A stretch of DNA of 12,783 nt from the NCBI GenBank assembly GCA_017961385.1, contig JAGCXJ010000053.1:1-12783 (forward strand), read 5' to 3'. Shown here piece after piece: positions 1 through 6,840 of the stretch. Each line of letters begins with the position of its first letter. Within the stretch, counting starts at the first letter, position 1. The notes under the pieces are model-generated. The model was not told where the DNA came from, searched no databases, and saw only the letters and a list, made by a program, of their open reading frames with translations. The translations under genes were made by a program, and so were the position numbers. The stretch comes from Lachnospiraceae bacterium (GTDB taxonomy: Bacteria > Bacillota > Clostridia > Lachnospirales > Lachnospiraceae).

Positions 1-200
1 CAAACAACTCAAAGAAGGTAAAAGTGGAGCATCTGGATGAAGTCGATCTTTCGCAGATGTCGCTGTTTGATACTGTAAAGGATGAAGATATCATAGAGGA
101 ATTAAAGAGCCTTGATATCACAGCAATGACTCCGCTTGATGCCATGAACACGCTTTATAAGCTTCAGAACAAACTAAACAACCGTTTTTCATTTGATTAA
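1..200 (+). CDS. mutS: DNA mismatch repair protein MutS, C-terminal end (5' part outside window)
   Basis: The frame that starts at base 3 is open from the window edge and ends with TAA at 198-200, leaving 65 codons of the protein C-terminus. The fragment contains a QMSLFD block followed by an acidic stretch, then a helix reading ELKSLDITAMTPLDAMNTLYKL, which matches the usual tail of bacterial MutS (SLFD...L..LD...TPL.AL..LY.L). No ATPase motif is in view because only the tail is present. MutS recognises mismatches and recruits MutL. The next gene is mutL, nine bases downstream and in the same direction, which is the standard mutSL operon and strongly supports the call. The identification rests on this short tail plus context. 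Confidence 0.9.
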   Translation, partial: NNSKKVKVEHLDEVDLSQMSLFDTVKDEDIIEELKSLDITAMTPLDAMNTLYKLQNKLNNRFSFD

Positions 201-209
201 GGGGAAAAA

Positions 210-2102
210 ATGCCAACGATCGAACTATTGGATGAGGAAACAATTGACAAGATAGCTGCAGGCGAGGTTATTGAAAGACCGGCAAGCATCGTGAAGGAAC
301 TTGTAGAAAATGCGATTGATGCAGGTGCGACTTCCATAACGGTGGAGATTAAGGAGGGCGGTATTTCATTTATCAGGGTTACGGATAACGGCGAAGGCAT
401 ACCTAAAGACCAGATAAAGAAAGCCTTTTTCAGACATGCTACCAGCAAGTTGAGAAATGTTAACGATCTTGAGACTCTTCACAGCCTTGGTTTCAGGGGC
501 GAAGCACTCTCCAGCATAGCTGCCGTTTCACAGGTCGAACTAATGACTAAAACAAAGGATGAACTTGTCGGCAACAGATATGTGATCGAAGGTGCCATGG
601 AAAAGGAATTCAGCGAAGTAGGTGTTCCGTGCGGCACGACTATCATAGTCAGAAACATATTCTTCAATACTCCTGCCAGAAGAAAGTTCCTAAAGACTTC
701 TCTGACGGAAGGCGGGTATATAAGTGATGTATGCGAGCATCTTGCTCTGTCTTCTCCAAATATTGCGTTTAAGTTCATAAATGCAGGCCAGATGAAGTTT
801 AACACATCCGGAGACGGTGATCTTAAGGAAGTGATTTACAGGATATACGGCAGGGATATCGCAAAGGAACTCATACCGATCTCAAGGCAGATGCGAGGTA
901 TCAGTATGAACGGATATCTCGGAAAACCCGTTTTAAACCGATCAAACAGAAACTTTGAGAAGTTCTTTGTCAACAAGAGATATATAAAGAGTTCTCTGCT
1001 TTCTAATGCTGCCGAACTTGGATACAAGCAGTACCTCATGCAGCATAAGTTCCCTTTCTTTGTCCTAGATATAGACGTAGATACGACTGCCCTTGATGTT
1101 AATGTCCATCCGACCAAGATGGAGATAAAGTTTAATAATGAAGAGCTGATAAGCGACTTTCTGGAGTCTTCGATAGAAGGTGTATTAAGAGTAAATGAGA
1201 TGATGCCCGAGGTTTTGCTGCAGCAAGAAGCAAAGCCGGTGGCTCTGGCAAGCAGAGAAAGAGGACCGGAGCCTTTTGAGGTAATAAGAAAGAGCGAAGA
1301 GATCAATGATCATGATTTTGATGATCAGAAAGACACTGAAAACAGACAGGCTCAAAGCATTACAGAACCAAAGGAACAGGTAGTTGCAAGACTGTTTGGC
1401 AATAACGAAGAGATACCGACAAAGCTTGTTTCGAATGTTATAAAGGCACAGGATGTCGTTTATGCATCGGATCCTATACAGCTTAACCTTTTTGAGGAAA
1501 AGCTTTTAAGTGAAGATGCTATGGCAAAATACAGGATAGTAGGGCAGGTATTTGACACGTACTGGATGTTTACTTATGAAGACAAGCTGCTAATAATGGA
1601 TCAGCATGCCGCTCATGAGAAGATCAAATATGAATCGATTTTGAAAAAGCTAAAGAATCGCGAGATCAATTCTCAGGAACTGAATCCGCCTATCATCCTG
1701 ACTCTCTCCGGAAACGAAAAGAGCATGCTGGAGAAATTTAGGGAATCATTTGAAGCAATAGGCTATGAAATAGAGGATTTTGGCGGTGGAGAGGTTGCAA
1801 TAAGAACTGTGCCGCTCGATCTGTATGGACTTAATGAAAAAGAAGTTTTTCTGGAAGTTCTTGATGAACTGTGCGCGCTTGGCAGTGTACGGGCGGTTCC
1901 AGATGTTTTTAATAACAGAATTGCGACAATGGCATGCAAAGCAGCCGTGAAGGGAAATACAGAAATGACGCAGGATGAGGTATGGACTTTATTAAAAGAA
2001 CTCATGACGCTTGAAAATCCGTATAACTGTCCTCATGGCAGACCGACCATAATCACAATGACTCACTATGAGTTAGATAAGAAATTCAAACGTATAGTAT
2101 GA
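210..2102 (+). CDS. mutL: DNA mismatch repair endonuclease MutL
   Basis: The product is 630 residues, normal for MutL. It couples MutS mismatch recognition to strand incision and excision. The N-terminal GHKL ATPase shows AAGEVIERP, the catalytic Glu30 and Mg-binding Asn34 within KELVENAIDAGA, DNGEGI at 59-64 and GFRGEAL at 94-100. A variable charged linker covers roughly residues 330-440. The C-terminal domain carries the metal-dependent endonuclease motif DQHAAHEKIKYE at 464-475, ACKAAVKGN near 575-583 and CPHGRPT at 607-613. This is therefore the nicking type of MutL found in bacteria without MutH, not the E. coli type. The ATG at 210 follows a GGGG-rich ribosome site at 201-204, just after the mutS stop. 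The stop overlaps the miaA start (ATGA), which suggests coupled translation. Confidence 0.97.
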   Translation: MPTIELLDEETIDKIAAGEVIERPASIVKELVENAIDAGATSITVEIKEGGISFIRVTDNGEGIPKDQIKKAFFRHATSKLRNVNDLETLHSLGFRGEALSSIAAVSQVELMTKTKDELVGNRYVIEGAMEKEFSEVGVPCGTTIIVRNIFFNTPARRKFLKTSLTEGGYISDVCEHLALSSPNIAFKFINAGQMKFNTSGDGDLKEVIYRIYGRDIAKELIPISRQMRGISMNGYLGKPVLNRSNRNFEKFFVNKRYIKSSLLSNAAELGYKQYLMQHKFPFFVLDIDVDTTALDVNVHPTKMEIKFNNEELISDFLESSIEGVLRVNEMMPEVLLQQEAKPVALASRERGPEPFEVIRKSEEINDHDFDDQKDTENRQAQSITEPKEQVVARLFGNNEEIPTKLVSNVIKAQDVVYASDPIQLNLFEEKLLSEDAMAKYRIVGQVFDTYWMFTYEDKLLIMDQHAAHEKIKYESILKKLKNREINSQELNPPIILTLSGNEKSMLEKFRESFEAIGYEIEDFGGGEVAIRTVPLDLYGLNEKEVFLEVLDELCALGSVRAVPDVFNNRIATMACKAAVKGNTEMTQDEVWTLLKELMTLENPYNCPHGRPTIITMTHYELDKKFKRIV

Positions 2103-3019
2103 AAAAGATCGTTATCATTTCCGGACCTACAGCTGTCGGAAAGACAAGTATCTCAATAAAAATGGCTCACAGATTAAACGGTGAGATAATAAGTGCAGAT
2201 TCCATGCAGGTATATAAGGGTATGGATATTGGATCCGCAAAGATCAAGCCTGATGAGATGGAAGGGATCAGACATCATCTGATCGATATCCTTGAACCTG
2301 ACAGAGACTTTAACGTTCAGATTTTTCAAAAGCTGGCTGGCAAAGCGATCGAAGATATCTGCAAGCGTGGAAAGCTTCCGATCATCGTGGGAGGGACGGC
2401 TTTTTATATTCAGGCGCTTTTATACGGCATAGATTTCACTGAAGAGGATCATGACGATTCATACAGAAACAAGCTTAATGAGCTTTCTGAAGATGAACTG
2501 TATGAAAGGCTTGATCAGATCGATCATGAGTATGCAAAGACTACTCATAAGAATAACAAAAAGCGTGTGATAAGAGCTCTTGAGTACAATCATTTCACAG
2601 GCAGGAAATTTTCAGAGTATAACACTGAACAGTCACAGAGAAAAGCGATTTATGATTATCGCTATTTTGTGATGAATGATAAAAGAGAAAACATATATGC
2701 ATCCATCGACAGACGGGTTGACATTATGATGGATAACGGGCTTCTTGACGAGGTTGTAAGACTAAATGAACTGAATCTTTCTAAAGAGTGTAATTCAAGA
2801 CAGGGAATCGGATACAAGGAACTGTTCGAGTATCTTGACGGTAGATGCAGCCTGGAGGAAGCGATTGAGAATATTAAGAAAAATACAAGGCATTTTGCCA
2901 AGCGGCAGTTGACATGGCTTAAGCATGAGGATGATACGATCTTTATCAATAAGGATGAATATAACTATGATGAAGAACTTATGCTTGATTTCATGATAAG
3001 TAAATTTGAAGAAAGATAA
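2099..3019 (+). CDS. miaA: tRNA dimethylallyltransferase (tRNA A37 prenylation)
   Basis: The 306-residue product matches the usual length of MiaA, which transfers a dimethylallyl group from DMAPP to N6 of adenosine 37 in tRNAs reading UNN codons. Visible motifs are the P-loop GPTAVGKT at 9-16, the DSMQVY block at 34-39 followed by GMDIGSAK, GGTAFY at 98-103 (canonical GGTGLY, so the GL pair is changed to AF), KKRVIRALE and FTGRKFSEY in the middle, and RQLTWL near the C-terminus. The ATG overlaps the mutL stop by four bases and has no strong ribosome site, so it is probably translated by coupling to mutL. The mutS-mutL-miaA order is common in Firmicutes. I see no sign of damage. Confidence 0.96.
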   Translation: MKKIVIISGPTAVGKTSISIKMAHRLNGEIISADSMQVYKGMDIGSAKIKPDEMEGIRHHLIDILEPDRDFNVQIFQKLAGKAIEDICKRGKLPIIVGGTAFYIQALLYGIDFTEEDHDDSYRNKLNELSEDELYERLDQIDHEYAKTTHKNNKKRVIRALEYNHFTGRKFSEYNTEQSQRKAIYDYRYFVMNDKRENIYASIDRRVDIMMDNGLLDEVVRLNELNLSKECNSRQGIGYKELFEYLDGRCSLEEAIENIKKNTRHFAKRQLTWLKHEDDTIFINKDEYNYDEELMLDFMISKFEER

Positions 3020-3024
3020 GAAAT

Positions 3025-4293
3025 ATGAAAGAGATGTATGAAAATCTGGGAATAAGTCCTCAGACGCTTGAAACCGGAAATATGATCTGCAGATCTTTAA
3101 AAGAAAGATTTGAAAAGATAGATGAGAATGCAGAATACAATCAGCTAAAGGTACTAAATGCTCTAAGAGAGTGCAGGGTTTCTGAAGCATGTCTATTGGG
3201 AACGACCGGTTATGGCTACAATGACATAGGCAGGGATACTCTAGAAGATGTCTATGCTCATATATTCAATACAGAAGCAGCTTTGGTAAGACCGCAGATA
3301 ACCTGCGGGACACATGCGCTTGCTCTTGCTCTTATGAGTAATCTGCGTCCTGGTGATGAACTGCTAAGCCCCGTCGGTAAACCTTACGATACTCTTGAGG
3401 AAGTGATCGGTATAAGAGAAGGAAATGGTTCTTTGGCAGAGTATGGTATTACGTACAGACAGGTAGATCTGCTTGAGAACAGCGAATTCGATTTCGAGGG
3501 TATAAAAGAAGCGATAAATGAAAGAACTAAACTTGTAACTATCCAGAGATCAAAAGGTTATCAGACAAGAAAGACGTTCAGCGTTGATGAGATTGGAAGG
3601 CTGATAGCATATGTTAAATCAATAAAGAGTGATATCATCTGCATGGTAGATAACTGCTACGGAGAGTTTGTGGAAAGAATAGAACCGAGCGATGTCGGTG
3701 CGGATATGGTAGTGGGCAGTCTTATAAAGAATCCTGGAGGAGGACTTGCTCCTATCGGCGGATATATAGCGGGAAAGAAAGAGTGCATAGAGAAGGCTGC
3801 CTACAGACTTACATCTCCGGGACTGGGGAAAGAGGTAGGTGCAAGCCTGGGAGTATTAAAGGATCTTTATCAGGGACTGTTCTTGGCACCTACTGTTGTT
3901 GCTAACGCGTTAAAGACAGCAATATTTGCGGCCAATCTTTTTGAGCAGGCTGGTTTTGCCGTGATACCTGACTCGACCGAATCAAGACATGACATAATCC
4001 AGGCTATAACGCTTTCAACTGCTGAGGGTGTCTGCGCATTCTGCGAAGGTATTCAGTCCGCAGCACCTGTTGACAGCTTCGTTACACCAGAGCCTTGGGA
4101 TATGCCCGGGTATGATGCGAAGGTCATAATGGCTGCAGGAGCATTTGTTTCCGGAAGTTCTATCGAGCTGTCAGCTGATGGCCCGATAAAACCGCCTTAC
4201 GCTGTGTATTTTCAAGGCGGACTTACATGGCCGCACGGCAAGGCAGGAATATTAAAAGCATATCAGACTATGGCAGATAAAGGACTTTTATGA
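3025..4293 (+). CDS. Methionine gamma-lyase family PLP enzyme ('aluminium resistance' / YnbB-like)
   Basis: The 422-residue product looks like a fold-type I PLP enzyme of the Met_gamma_lyase family, also annotated as aluminium resistance protein and called YnbB in Bacillus. Features are TGYGYNDIGRD near 61-71, a VRPQITCGTHA segment at 88-98 that should help bind the cofactor, Asp209 in VDNCYGEF (expected pyridine-nitrogen partner), and Lys235 in SLIKNPGGG, the likely Schiff-base lysine. The true substrate of this subfamily is unclear; C-S lyase action on sulfur amino acids is inferred from the family. The ATG lies five bases after the miaA stop and the gene ends with tandem TGA TAA stops. In many Firmicutes this gene sits just after miaA or hfq, which supports the call. 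No hfq lies between them here. Confidence 0.9.
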   Translation: MKEMYENLGISPQTLETGNMICRSLKERFEKIDENAEYNQLKVLNALRECRVSEACLLGTTGYGYNDIGRDTLEDVYAHIFNTEAALVRPQITCGTHALALALMSNLRPGDELLSPVGKPYDTLEEVIGIREGNGSLAEYGITYRQVDLLENSEFDFEGIKEAINERTKLVTIQRSKGYQTRKTFSVDEIGRLIAYVKSIKSDIICMVDNCYGEFVERIEPSDVGADMVVGSLIKNPGGGLAPIGGYIAGKKECIEKAAYRLTSPGLGKEVGASLGVLKDLYQGLFLAPTVVANALKTAIFAANLFEQAGFAVIPDSTESRHDIIQAITLSTAEGVCAFCEGIQSAAPVDSFVTPEPWDMPGYDAKVIMAAGAFVSGSSIELSADGPIKPPYAVYFQGGLTWPHGKAGILKAYQTMADKGLL

Positions 4294-4437
4294 TAAAATT
4301 ATAAAGTTAAGTATTTATCTGTAAGCTTTATAGATATCATTGATTCAGGGATTATCAGATGTTTGTGTTAACAGTTTGCAAGAGCCTGGTAAAAATCTCT
4401 GAGTAAAATTTGGAGTATATTTGAAAGGAGCTTATTT
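4294..4437. other. Intergenic region separating the mutSL-miaA and mreB operons; probable promoter region
   Basis: These 144 bases hold no ORF of note. They separate two runs of closely packed genes, so a promoter for the mreB operon is expected here. No convincing sigma-A pair stands out. Weak candidates are TTAACA (4368-4373) with AAAAAT (4391-4396) at 17-base spacing, and a lone TAAAAT at 4404-4409. An imperfect AT-rich inverted repeat (ATAAAG at 4301-4306, CTTTAT at 4326-4331) follows the upstream stop but has no GC stem or T tract, so it is not a typical intrinsic terminator. Confidence 0.5.
4424..4430 (+). promoter_or_regulatory. Ribosome binding site that fixes the GTG start of mreB
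   Basis: AAAGGAG lies seven bases before GTG at 4438. It is the strongest Shine-Dalgarno match in the intergenic region, and the sequence directly after the GTG encodes the conserved MreB N-terminus, so this non-ATG start is well supported. Confidence 0.85.
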
Positions 4438-5445
4438 GTGGCTAACAGTTTTGGTCTAGATCTCGGAACGAGTAATATAAAGATGTTCAGTGAGGAGAGC
4501 AAGAGCATATTTGTCGAGAGAAATATGATCGCTATAGAGAATAAGAGAAATCTTTTAGCCTACGGTGATTCGGCATATGCGATGTATGAAAAGTCTCCAG
4601 CTAACATTGTGGCTTCATATCCGGTATGCAACGGTGTTATTGCAGACATTCAGAACATGGAGACTCTAATAAAGTATTTCATAACTGATCTGTCAAAGGG
4701 AAATCTGAAACCTGCAGATTTCTATGTTGCTGTTCCTACTGATGTTACTGAAGTTGAAAAGAAGGCATTTTATGATCTGATAAAGGAATCCGGTGTAAAA
4801 GCTCACAAGATAATGGTTGTTGAAAAAGCGATCGCTGACGGACTCGGACTTGGTATAGACGTAAAGACCAGCCAGGGTGTGATGGTAGTTAACGTTGGCT
4901 ATGCAACAACTGAGATATCCATTCTTTCTTTGGGCGGAATAGTCTTAAGCCGTCTTATAAAAGTCGGCGGATTTAAGTTCGGAGAAGCAATAAGAAATGC
5001 AATAAGAAAGGAATTCAGTCTGATAATCGGTGAAAAGAGTGCTGAAAAAACAATGGAACAGATGCTGGAACTCGAAAGAGCCGGTGAACCAGCTCTTGTT
5101 TTCGGAAGAGATATCGTTTCAGGATTGCCGATCGAAAGACAGATCCCTACAAAACTGCTTGATGAGTCTCTGATGGAGCTCTTCTCGCAGATCATCGATA
5201 ACATCAAGGTAATACTTGAACGTACGCCGCCGGAACTGGGCGCTGACATCAGACGTCAGGGAATATATCTTACAGGCGGAGCATCTCAGGTTGTAAGGCT
5301 TGCACCTCTTATCGAGAGAGTTACAGATCTTAAGGTAAATATTCCTGAGGAACCGACTACAACGGTTGCTCTCGGACTTGCTAAGGTAATAAAGGATTCC
5401 AAGTTTAATTCTCTTGCTTATGTCATTGAAGGGATGGGCAGATGA
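4438..5445 (+). CDS. mreB: MreB-family actin homologue, rod shape-determining protein (divergent active site)
   Basis: The 335-residue product fits MreB, the bacterial actin that guides lateral wall synthesis under the membrane. Seen are the phosphate-1 motif FGLDLGTSNIK (5-15), AVPTDVTEVEKKAF (98-111), SLGGIVLSRLIKVGG (164-178), ERTPPELGADI (261-271) and an adenosine-type motif YLTGGAS (277-283). Several nucleotide-site positions deviate from classical MreB. The phosphate-2 motif DIGGGTT reads NVGYATT (152-158). EEPMAAAIG, the Glu-containing loop, reads EKAIADGLG (129-137). LTGGGA reads LTGGAS. From memory, similar changes occur in other Lachnospiraceae proteins at this locus, so it may be a clade-specific MreB paralogue with altered ATP turnover. 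It begins at GTG after a strong ribosome site, heads the mre operon, and its stop overlaps the mreC start. Confidence 0.92.
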   Translation: MANSFGLDLGTSNIKMFSEESKSIFVERNMIAIENKRNLLAYGDSAYAMYEKSPANIVASYPVCNGVIADIQNMETLIKYFITDLSKGNLKPADFYVAVPTDVTEVEKKAFYDLIKESGVKAHKIMVVEKAIADGLGLGIDVKTSQGVMVVNVGYATTEISILSLGGIVLSRLIKVGGFKFGEAIRNAIRKEFSLIIGEKSAEKTMEQMLELERAGEPALVFGRDIVSGLPIERQIPTKLLDESLMELFSQIIDNIKVILERTPPELGADIRRQGIYLTGGASQVVRLAPLIERVTDLKVNIPEEPTTTVALGLAKVIKDSKFNSLAYVIEGMGR

Positions 5446-6308
5446 GTCCTATTGTCAAGAAGAAAAGGGAACACTACGTTCTTCCAACTAAATATTGGTT
5501 GCTGATACTGACATTGCTGTGCGTAGTAACCATGGTAATATCATTCTCGACAGATATTTTTGCAAAACCGCTTAACACCATAAGCGGTTATGTTGTTGTA
5601 CCCTTTCAAAAGGGTCTTACCGGAGTTGGCTCATATATACTTAACAGAACAGAAAACTTTAAAAATCTTCAGTTTGTAATGCAGGAAAATGAGGAGTTAA
5701 AGAAACAGATCGAGGAGCTTACAAAGGAAAATATCGAACTTGGACAGGACAAATATGAACTCACCAAGCTTCGTGAGCTTTATGAGCTCGACAAGGAATA
5801 CGAGGAATATACCAAGATAGGCGCCAGGATAATCGCAAGAGACACCGGAAACTGGTATTCAAATTTTATAATTGATAAAGGAAGCGAAGACGGAGTACAG
5901 GTAGACTGCAACATCATAGCCGGGAACGGTCTTGTCGGAAGAGTGGTCTCAGTTGGACCAAATTATGCAAAGGTAACATCGATAATTTCCGACAATGTAA
6001 ATACGAGTGCTATGGTACTAGCAACCGGAGATATCCTTCTTGTTACCGGAGATCTTGAGATGATGAGCAAGAACCTCATCACATTCAGCCGTCTATACGA
6101 TGATAATGACAGAGTTTCGATCGGTGACAAGATCGTTACTTCAAATATAAGTGATAAATATCTTCCGGGACTTTTAGTCGGATATGTATCAAATGTTTCA
6201 ACCGATTCAAATAATCTGACAAAGTCCGGTACGCTTATACCGGCTGTTGACTTTAAGCACCTTGAAGAAGTCTTGGTCATTATGGAGCTTAAGGAGAACG
6301 TGGAATAG
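5442..6308 (+). CDS. mreC: Rod shape-determining protein MreC
   Basis: The 288-residue product has the MreC layout: a short basic cytoplasmic N-terminus with KKKR near residue 6, one membrane helix at about 18-36, a coiled coil rich in E, K and L at about 72-118, then an extracytoplasmic beta-domain. The conserved stretch beginning ARIIARDTGNWYSNFIIDKG (residues 128-147) and the GNGLVGRVVSVGPNYAKV region are diagnostic. MreC is anchored in the membrane and organises PBP2 and RodA outside it together with MreD. The ATG overlaps the mreB stop (ATGA) and lies eight bases after AAGGG at 5429-5433. The gene is intact and is followed at once by mreD. Confidence 0.96.
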   Translation: MSPIVKKKREHYVLPTKYWLLILTLLCVVTMVISFSTDIFAKPLNTISGYVVVPFQKGLTGVGSYILNRTENFKNLQFVMQENEELKKQIEELTKENIELGQDKYELTKLRELYELDKEYEEYTKIGARIIARDTGNWYSNFIIDKGSEDGVQVDCNIIAGNGLVGRVVSVGPNYAKVTSIISDNVNTSAMVLATGDILLVTGDLEMMSKNLITFSRLYDDNDRVSIGDKIVTSNISDKYLPGLLVGYVSNVSTDSNNLTKSGTLIPAVDFKHLEEVLVIMELKENVE

Positions 6309-6309
6309 C

Positions 6310-6840
6310 ATGAAGAAGGAATTCATTTCGATCATACTCCTTATACTTTGTTTTCTGCTTCAGTCAACATTGCTGAGCAGATTTACAATGGGTGGGATAG
6401 TGCCAAATCTTATGATAGTTATGATAGCCACTATCGGTTTTTTGCTTGGAAACAGGACCGGTATGTGGTTTGGATTTATTTTTGGCCTGCTTACCGACAT
6501 ATTCTTTGGACAGATCATAGGTCTGTATGCATGCATCTATATGTTCATGGGATACTTAAACGGGGCATTTGAAAAGATACTGTTCCCTCATGATATCAAG
6601 CTGCCGCTTCTGCTTATCGTATGTACGGATTTTGTATATTCAAATATCTGTTACATACTATTCTTTCTGCTCAAGGGAAGATTTGATTATCTTTACTATC
6701 TGAGAGGGATCATACTTCCCGAGCTAATATACACTACGGTTCTTGCCTGCATCATATATCCGTTCGTTCATTTTATATTTGAAAAGATAGATATATTTGA
6801 TGCTAAGCATATGGGAGAAACATACATTGAGGAACAGTAA
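6310..6840 (+). CDS. mreD: Rod shape-determining protein MreD
   Basis: The 176-residue product is very hydrophobic, with about five to six membrane helices and the family signature of glycines and an acidic residue in GFIFGLLTDIFFGQIIGLYA, at about residues 55-74. MreD is an integral membrane member of the elongasome and works with MreC. I start it at the ATG at 6310, one base after the mreC stop and 13 bases after AAGGAG at 6291-6296. A longer in-frame start at 6247 would add a charged, non-hydrophobic extension inside mreC and is unlikely. The 3' end overlaps the start of the PBP2 gene. Confidence 0.92.
   Translation: MKKEFISIILLILCFLLQSTLLSRFTMGGIVPNLMIVMIATIGFLLGNRTGMWFGFIFGLLTDIFFGQIIGLYACIYMFMGYLNGAFEKILFPHDIKLPLLLIVCTDFVYSNICYILFFLLKGRFDYLYYLRGIILPELIYTTVLACIIYPFVHFIFEKIDIFDAKHMGETYIEEQ
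6813..6817 (+). promoter_or_regulatory. Probable ribosome binding site for the PBP2 gene, pointing to a TTG start at 6827
   Basis: GGGAG (within GGGAGAAA) inside the mreD 3' end lies nine bases before TTG at 6827, in frame with PBP2. The other in-frame starts (TTG 6797, ATG 6800, ATG 6857) lack a comparable site. The TTG choice is an inference. Confidence 0.5.

Noticed and set aside
836..1306. Long antisense open frame (156 codons) inside mutL
   Set aside because: It lies wholly opposite a well-conserved mutL, resembles no family, and lacks a ribosome site; it is a shadow of mutL codon use.
2795..3190. Antisense open frame of 131 codons across the miaA end and the next gene
   Set aside because: It spans the junction of two conserved + strand genes and shows no recognisable domain or start signal.
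4301..4331. Inverted repeat after the methionine gamma-lyase family gene as an intrinsic terminator
   Set aside because: The stem is short, AT-rich and imperfect, and no T tract follows.
6247..6309. Longer mreD start inside mreC
   Set aside because: The extra residues are charged and unlike MreD N-termini; ATG 6310 opens directly into the first membrane helix.
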